From positions 1-9,729 of the forward strand of contig PCYB01000017.1 of NCBI GenBank assembly GCA_002762845.1: a DNA stretch of 9,729 bases, given 5' to 3'. This DNA is from Candidatus Woesearchaeota archaeon CG10_big_fil_rev_8_21_14_0_10_36_11 (GTDB taxonomy: Archaea; Nanobdellota; Nanobdellia; Woesearchaeales; GW2011-AR9). The notes below the pieces were generated by a model that did not search any database, had not been told where the DNA came from, and saw only the letters and a program-made list of their open reading frames with translations. Within the stretch, counting starts at the first letter, position 1, and each line of letters begins with the position of its first letter. The position numbers were made by a program, and so were the translations under genes. Shown piece after piece: positions 5,740 through 9,729 of this stretch.

Positions 5740-6602
5740 TTTACCAATGTCAGACTGTGTTGATCTACAGATTCATATGTAAATGCAAAGTCTGCACTTA
5801 ACGTTGTCATGTACGAATCAAGATTTTCCATAATTTGTTTTTTACAGATTAAGACAATTTCGCTGTCCGTTTCTTTCAGTGTGAATTTTCGTGTATCGAC
5901 TGACCCTTGAAATTGACATTCAATACGTTTCCCGCCAAGTTCGGCGTTCATGAATGTAACATCTTTCACATTTCCTTGGCCACTATTACTCAGGAAAAGA
6001 CGGAATTCAATTTCAGGGAAACTTCCAGGAGTTATTATTTCTTCAACGCGTGTTACGGTAAGTGGCGCACCTTGACCAGAATACGATTTTGTTTCTTCAA
6101 CTGCACAGCCCGCATCGTACACATCATACAAATTAGGGTTAATACATACAGTGTCAACAAATTCCATTGTTGACGCGTATTCTGCTTTTAGAATAAAATT
6201 CCCGGAATATTGTTCTGAACCATGGAATAGATTGTGTGATTCGCCATCAAATTCAACAAAGATTTTATCACCAGCTGGGCTTGTAAGACTTCTTCCTAAA
6301 AGCGGTTCGAATGTCTGTTCTTTGGGAGACACGGTAAAGTACGTTGTATCAAGTCCAATAATACTTAATTTTCCGTTCGAAACGTCGTACGCTGCTTGAT
6401 TGTCAAGTTCAACAATGAATTTGAACGATGACTTTGGATAAATCTTTTCCGGTGGCGCATTGTCAAAAAGTTGGACGTTCAGTTCAGGAGTGCCCTGTTT
6501 GAAATTGTATTGGGTTGCTTTTTCTCCCACAGAACTTCCACACCCAACAAGAATGAGCATTACACAAACAAGACAGGCACCACACAGTATTAATTTATTC
6601 AT
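5736..6602 (-). CDS. Secreted lipoprotein with Cys-paired beta domain
   Basis: The 288-aa protein starts with a lipoprotein signal peptide ending in LVGC (18-21), so C21 should be the lipid-modified first residue of the mature protein outside the membrane. The rest is beta-rich and looks like two Ig-like domains (about 55-150 and 180-288) with cysteines at 153, 166, 229 and 253. The C-terminal domain (NSGQG at 206-210, C229, C253) matches the end of the 7-TM protein encoded just upstream (NSGEG, C517, C541) with the same spacing, so the two are related by domain duplication. No known family is recognised. Its ATG overlaps the end of the 7-TM gene by 8 nt and its stop overlaps the cupredoxin-like gene by 4 nt, which implies co-translation and probably a shared complex. 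Confidence 0.75.
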   Translation of the reverse strand: MNKLILCGACLVCVMLILVGCGSSVGEKATQYNFKQGTPELNVQLFDNAPPEKIYPKSSFKFIVELDNQAAYDVSNGKLSIIGLDTTYFTVSPKEQTFEPLLGRSLTSPAGDKIFVEFDGESHNLFHGSEQYSGNFILKAEYASTMEFVDTVCINPNLYDVYDAGCAVEETKSYSGQGAPLTVTRVEEIITPGSFPEIEFRLFLSNSGQGNVKDVTFMNAELGGKRIECQFQGSVDTRKFTLKETDSEIVLICKKQIMENLDSYMTTLSADFAFTYESVDQHSLTLVK

Positions 6603-8343
6603 GAACCGTCACGCTCATTTTATTATTTTCAATAACATAATCATACACTAAATCTGCCCAGTATGTTCGTTTTTCATATTGGAAAGTATCTTTCAATTCA
6701 GAAGGATATGTACTAAGAGTACAACTTGCTAACCCAAATTGTCGTACGGTCGTTTTGTTCAAAGGGAATGATATTCTTTTGGTACTTTGTAAACAATCTC
6801 CTGTAAAGCCATCCATGGTAACAGCGTACGAATTGATTGCGGTAAGTTTCCCTTCTCCACTATTTTTCACAGATACCCCTACTTCAATAGGTTTAGACCC
6901 GGAGATAACTACTTCTCCAGGAGGATTACCATACCCAAAAATGAGCTGAACTGGATCAGAAGGTGATTGTGATTCTTTGTATTGTGTTTTAAAATTTGCA
7001 CCTTCAGCTTCCGTAATAAGATTAATAACTTTAACTTCTTCTTCGTACGTCGTTGCGCCAATAAAAAATCGGACAGCATATGCTGACGTTTTAACATTTT
7101 TTAATTGTGCGGTATACACAACATTATATTGGCCTGGAGACAATTCGCCGCTAGGCTCGCACGTTACAGATTCTGACCTTTTCTCTGCTATAAGGACAGC
7201 AGTTGCCGGGCTAACTTTTCCCTCAACTTTTGTTGTACCACTCTGTGTAAAATGACACGAAAATTCTGCAGTAAGTTCTTGTTTCAACGGATTTTCGTAC
7301 TCAAAATTTATCCTGTACTGCGGAGTGCCTAAACTGAGAAACGTATCTGTGACAGCAAAATCTTTATCAATAACAAACATAAATTTTGAGGGCTTAAGTT
7401 CTCTATCAACTGCACCAACTACCTGAAACGCTGCCTGTGTTTTTTTTGTCCGTTCGTTTTCTATACATTTGTTAAAGTTTTCTGTATCTTTTGGGTCTAT
7501 CTGCCCAACAGTTTCACAGAAGTCTTTCAATTCACTTAATTCTTGCCGTTCTTTAACACATTCGGCAACGTCTGCGTACCGACCGCTAAAGATACATGCT
7601 AGATTTGACCATGCAGGATTTTCTCCCTTCGGAATCTTCTCACGTAATCGTGCCTGAGCAGCTTCAAACTCGTCCGCTTCAGGAATTAGAGATTGTGCAT
7701 CGTCATATCCAACACCAGGAATGGTAGGAATGACCAAAATGGAAACAATATAAAGAATCCCAGCAATTCGTGCAATGCTGATAAGTGCATTTGTCCCTTT
7801 ATTCTCTCCAAGGGGAAGTGTCATTAATCCAAGGAATGCCCACCATGGCATGTACAATGCTAAGCTTTCAACAAGGGGTGTTATTTGTAAATGTAAATTT
7901 TCTACAAGGAATGGGATTAATCCAATATCCAAAAATAAGAAGATGACCGGAATGAAACCATACAATTCTGGTTGAACTGTTTTTCCTTTTGTCAACCCCC
8001 CAAGAAGGACAAGAAGAAATATACAAATACCCACAAAATAAAAAATGAAAGGAATCCCAATGGATGCTTGAAATGCATAATACCAAATGACAAAAAAAAG
8101 CATGGGAAGAAGTATCGCTGCTTTGTCTTTCTCAACTTTTGATGCAAGTGCATATCCCGCAATGACAAAGAGTATTAAAGAAGAAATGTGAATGAGAACA
8201 ATGTTAAAATTAAAGATACGTAACAAGTAATGGCTAATCCCAAGAATCATCAACAAAAAACTTGACGCTTTAAGGGCGCCGGCCGCTTGGCTTAATCCTT
8301 CACGAACACCTGCGCCAACAGAAACCGCTTTTGTTAATCCCAC
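6595..8343 (-). CDS. Seven-TM protein with large extracytoplasmic Cys-rich/beta region
   Basis: The 582-aa protein starts with GTG. An amphipathic N-terminus (1-25) is followed by seven likely membrane helices at about 27-43, 48-67, 76-92, 96-116, 128-147, 160-178 and 186-208. A soluble part follows: a helical section with four cysteines (C250, C262, C276, C293) that may form a disulfide-linked helical hairpin, then beta-rich Ig-like domains with pairs C363/C395 and C517/C541. The C-terminal domain resembles that of the lipoprotein encoded next. Seven helices place the N-terminus and the large domain on opposite sides of the membrane, presumably domain outside. No catalytic or transport motif is visible and I do not recognise the family. 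A TATA box 32 nt before the GTG supports this start; its end overlaps the lipoprotein gene by 8 nt. It probably anchors a surface complex with the neighbouring products. Confidence 0.75.
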   Translation of the reverse strand: MGLTKAVSVGAGVREGLSQAAGALKASSFLLMILGISHYLLRIFNFNIVLIHISSLILFVIAGYALASKVEKDKAAILLPMLFFVIWYYAFQASIGIPFIFYFVGICIFLLVLLGGLTKGKTVQPELYGFIPVIFLFLDIGLIPFLVENLHLQITPLVESLALYMPWWAFLGLMTLPLGENKGTNALISIARIAGILYIVSILVIPTIPGVGYDDAQSLIPEADEFEAAQARLREKIPKGENPAWSNLACIFSGRYADVAECVKERQELSELKDFCETVGQIDPKDTENFNKCIENERTKKTQAAFQVVGAVDRELKPSKFMFVIDKDFAVTDTFLSLGTPQYRINFEYENPLKQELTAEFSCHFTQSGTTKVEGKVSPATAVLIAEKRSESVTCEPSGELSPGQYNVVYTAQLKNVKTSAYAVRFFIGATTYEEEVKVINLITEAEGANFKTQYKESQSPSDPVQLIFGYGNPPGEVVISGSKPIEVGVSVKNSGEGKLTAINSYAVTMDGFTGDCLQSTKRISFPLNKTTVRQFGLASCTLSTYPSELKDTFQYEKRTYWADLVYDYVIENNKMSVTVHE

Positions 8344-8369
8344 TTTTGTACCGCAACCCTTTTTTGTAG

Positions 8370-8381
8370 TATATAATAAAT
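8370..8381 (-). promoter_or_regulatory. TATA box of the 7-TM gene
   Basis: On the minus strand ATTTATTATATA is centred about 32 nt before the GTG start at 8343, so at most a few nucleotides of leader are expected. It overlaps the T-rich tail of the gene upstream, so the envelope genes may be transcribed from here as well as by read-through. Confidence 0.55.
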
Positions 8382-8383
8382 AA

Positions 8384-8394
8384 TAAAATAAAAA
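8384..8394 (-). terminator. T-rich run after the surface protein gene
   Basis: On the minus strand CTTTTTATTTT follows within two bases of the stop codon at 8396. This is a likely archaeal U-run terminator, possibly partial, as the next gene lies only 52 bp on in the same direction. Confidence 0.35.
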
Positions 8395-8395
8395 G

Positions 8396-9604
8396 TTATT
8401 TTACTAAGTCAACATCTAATTTTCGTACTTCTACCGTTTTCTTTGGTTTGATTTTAACTGCGTTGTTACCCTGTTCAACATCATCACTGATGTCTATCGC
8501 ATAGAACACATCTTTTGTATCAAACTGTTCAATATGCCCATTCACAATAACATCGCCAGTTTTGCGTGTGACAACATCAACAAAGTCTAATCGTACACGA
8601 ACACGCATTTCTTTATCTTGAACTTGTGTATATTCTTCATGTGAAAGTTCAAAGTAATATGTTGGAAAATCAACCTCTTTTAAGTTTGAATCAAGCGTTA
8701 TATGAGACAAGATGTACATACCATGTTCTGTACTGAACGTTATCTTATTTTCTCCCTGATACACATTCTCAAGAGAAATTTCCAACGGAATCATTGCGAT
8801 ATCACAATCAGGAATACCATTGTATACTTCATGGCCGTTAATCGCGATTGTTAATTTACCAACGGCATCATACACACATTCTGGTTGAAATTTTAACGTA
8901 ACACGTTCCAAATTATTTTTCTCTGTCTCTGACAGAAGGAAAACGTGCCGTGACGATTGCGACTCGATACTTGTAACGTCAGCAACAACCTGAACATTTT
9001 TAAGAGATACTTCGTTGGTTTTCCAGAACGCAATTCCAGGTGATGTAACGGAGAACGTCAATGTGTTATCTTGTGACATATAATTCTTGGAAAGTATTAT
9101 CGGGGACGCCGAACCGGCTTCAACGACCGCATTATAAATCTCTTCACCATTCAATGAAATGACAAGCCTGCCACCAGTAATTTCTTCTATCACAAAACTT
9201 AATATAATATTTTTTGTATTTTCTACATCTGGAACAGCAAACGGAAATGTACTTACTTCTTCAGAAAAAACACCTTCTTTTGCGTACACCCTATTTTTCT
9301 CTGCAAGGACACGCGATTCTGTTTGTGTATAAATTGTAACAACAGGAAGCGGATGTTCAAATTTATCTTGGGCAAGATAATCAATCCTTCCTGGAGTAAC
9401 TTCGAGAAGTGTTTTTTCAATAACAAGGTCTTCAAGATCCGTCGTGTCAGAGGAAGTATTTGTTTTAGAAGTGGTACCTTCGCCAAGAAGTTCCGCACGA
9501 TCTGCTGGTGGTAATAAAATAACAAAACCTATCAATACGATAGCAATGATTGCAACCAGTACTGCCGCGCTTGCTGCCTGCCCTCTTTTTGTTGCTGCTT
9601 TCAT
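8396..9604 (-). CDS. N-terminally anchored surface protein with three beta-domain repeats
   Basis: The 402-aa product starts MKAATKRGQAASAAVLVAII: a basic stretch, then KRGQAA and one hydrophobic segment (about 11-31) ending in LPPADRAELLG, an N-terminus typical of archaeal type IV pilin-like (class III) or anchored DPANN surface proteins. A low-complexity Ser/Thr linker (43-56) leads to three similar beta modules at about 131-210, 232-310 and 333-402. Each has a strand ending in an NG turn (LVISLNGEEIYN, LTIAINGHEVYN, DVIVNGHIEQF) and later an N-x-[IVL] strand (DNTLTF, ENKITF, NNAVKI), like galactose-binding or CARDB-like sandwiches. The only cysteines, C243 and C267, fall in the middle module and could pair. 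The ATG at 9604 is preferred over an ATG 18 codons upstream because the TATA box at 9626-9635 lies 27 nt before it. It is the first gene of the envelope set, 52 bp before the 7-TM gene. Its ligand is unknown. Confidence 0.78.
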   Translation of the reverse strand: MKAATKRGQAASAAVLVAIIAIVLIGFVILLPPADRAELLGEGTTSKTNTSSDTTDLEDLVIEKTLLEVTPGRIDYLAQDKFEHPLPVVTIYTQTESRVLAEKNRVYAKEGVFSEEVSTFPFAVPDVENTKNIILSFVIEEITGGRLVISLNGEEIYNAVVEAGSASPIILSKNYMSQDNTLTFSVTSPGIAFWKTNEVSLKNVQVVADVTSIESQSSRHVFLLSETEKNNLERVTLKFQPECVYDAVGKLTIAINGHEVYNGIPDCDIAMIPLEISLENVYQGENKITFSTEHGMYILSHITLDSNLKEVDFPTYYFELSHEEYTQVQDKEMRVRVRLDFVDVVTRKTGDVIVNGHIEQFDTKDVFYAIDISDDVEQGNNAVKIKPKKTVEVRKLDVDLVK

Positions 9605-9625
9605 AGAGAATATGGAATATTTTAG

Positions 9626-9635
9626 TATATATAAA
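9626..9635 (-). promoter_or_regulatory. TATA box of the surface protein gene
   Basis: On the minus strand TTTATATATA is a strong archaeal TATA box centred 27 nt before the ATG at 9604, implying a leaderless transcript and excluding the longer start at 9658, which lies upstream of the box. Confidence 0.7.
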
Positions 9636-9659
9636 GGTATTGTGTTTTTGTAACCCAAG

Positions 9660-9671
9660 TTTGACAGTTTG
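9660..9671. repeat. First copy of TTTGACAGTTTG
   Basis: This exact 12-bp sequence recurs at 9697-9708. This copy lies about 25 bp upstream of the TATA box of the surface protein gene and lacks the full right half of the palindrome (TGCTAAC instead of TGTCAAA). It is a likely lower-affinity site for the same factor. Confidence 0.45.
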
Positions 9672-9695
9672 CTAACTATTTCATCCTAAATATCC

Positions 9696-9714
9696 ATTTG
9701 ACAGTTTGTCAAAT
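9696..9714. promoter_or_regulatory. Palindrome ATTTGACA-GTT-TGTCAAAT, candidate operator
   Basis: A perfect 8-bp inverted repeat with a 3-bp centre, containing the second copy of TTTGACAGTTTG (9697-9708), 37 bp from the first. Such paired dyads are typical binding sites of dimeric helix-turn-helix regulators. It lies upstream of the envelope gene set, but could instead serve a gene beyond the right edge of the window. Confidence 0.5.
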
Positions 9715-9729
9715 TTAACTTATTTTTCT

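Noticed and set aside
9605..9658. 18-residue N-terminal extension of the surface protein
   Set aside because: It spans the TATA box and would precede the KRGQAA signal, which normally lies within a few residues of the N-terminus.
9660..9708. Start of a CRISPR array from the two 12-bp copies
   Set aside because: The repeats are too short, there are only two, and one is part of a dyad; an operator pair explains them better.
9661..9714. Bacterial -35 box (TTGACA) upstream of a promoter
   Set aside because: TTGACA here is part of a repeated palindrome, no -10 box lies at the right distance, and the other promoters in the window are archaeal TATA type.

Overview
The window looks like a piece of an AT-rich archaeal genome, most likely a DPANN-type archaeon (a Woesearchaeota/Pacearchaeota-like lineage is my best guess; this is inference). 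The reasons are: archaeal TATA boxes about 25-32 nt before several start codons with almost no room for a leader (119, 4037, 5216, 8343, 9604); T-runs after genes instead of bacterial GC-rich terminators; and a surface protein opening with the KRGQAA-type N-terminal signal common in archaeal, especially DPANN, secreted proteins. There are no tRNA, rRNA, CRISPR or IS elements. No gap between genes exceeds 250 bp.

Plus strand, 119-4315, holds five genes: (1) an unrecognised 198-aa protein whose reading frame appears to change by +1 near 176-182; (2) a C39-peptidase-like domain that has lost its catalytic Cys and His; (3) a 519-aa glutamate-cysteine-ligase (GCS2)-type amidoligase; (4) a class II glutamine amidotransferase of the YafJ/EgtC kind with an intact N-terminal Cys nucleophile; (5) a CPWC glutaredoxin. 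Several have their own promoter. Together they suggest making, trimming and redox use of a gamma-glutamyl compound or a peptide tag, but the substrate is unknown.

Minus strand, 9604-4275, holds a set of envelope genes read right to left: an N-terminally anchored protein with three copies of a beta domain (9604-8396); a 7-TM protein with a large Cys-containing extracytoplasmic part (8343-6595); a lipobox lipoprotein (6602-5736); and a membrane-anchored cupredoxin-fold protein lacking all copper ligands (5739-5257). The last three overlap by 8 and 4 nt and are surely one transcript. The 7-TM protein and the lipoprotein share a C-terminal domain with identical Cys spacing. I do not recognise this assembly as a described system. 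It is followed, from its own promoter, by a complete gpsA (5216-4275), whose 3' end overlaps the glutaredoxin gene tail to tail.

The most notable items are the +1 frame change at a CTTAGGC heptamer in gene 1, the amidoligase/dead-peptidase/amidotransferase/glutaredoxin cluster, the four-gene envelope unit with a metal-less cupredoxin, and a repeated palindromic site (TTTGACAGTTTG) upstream of that unit.
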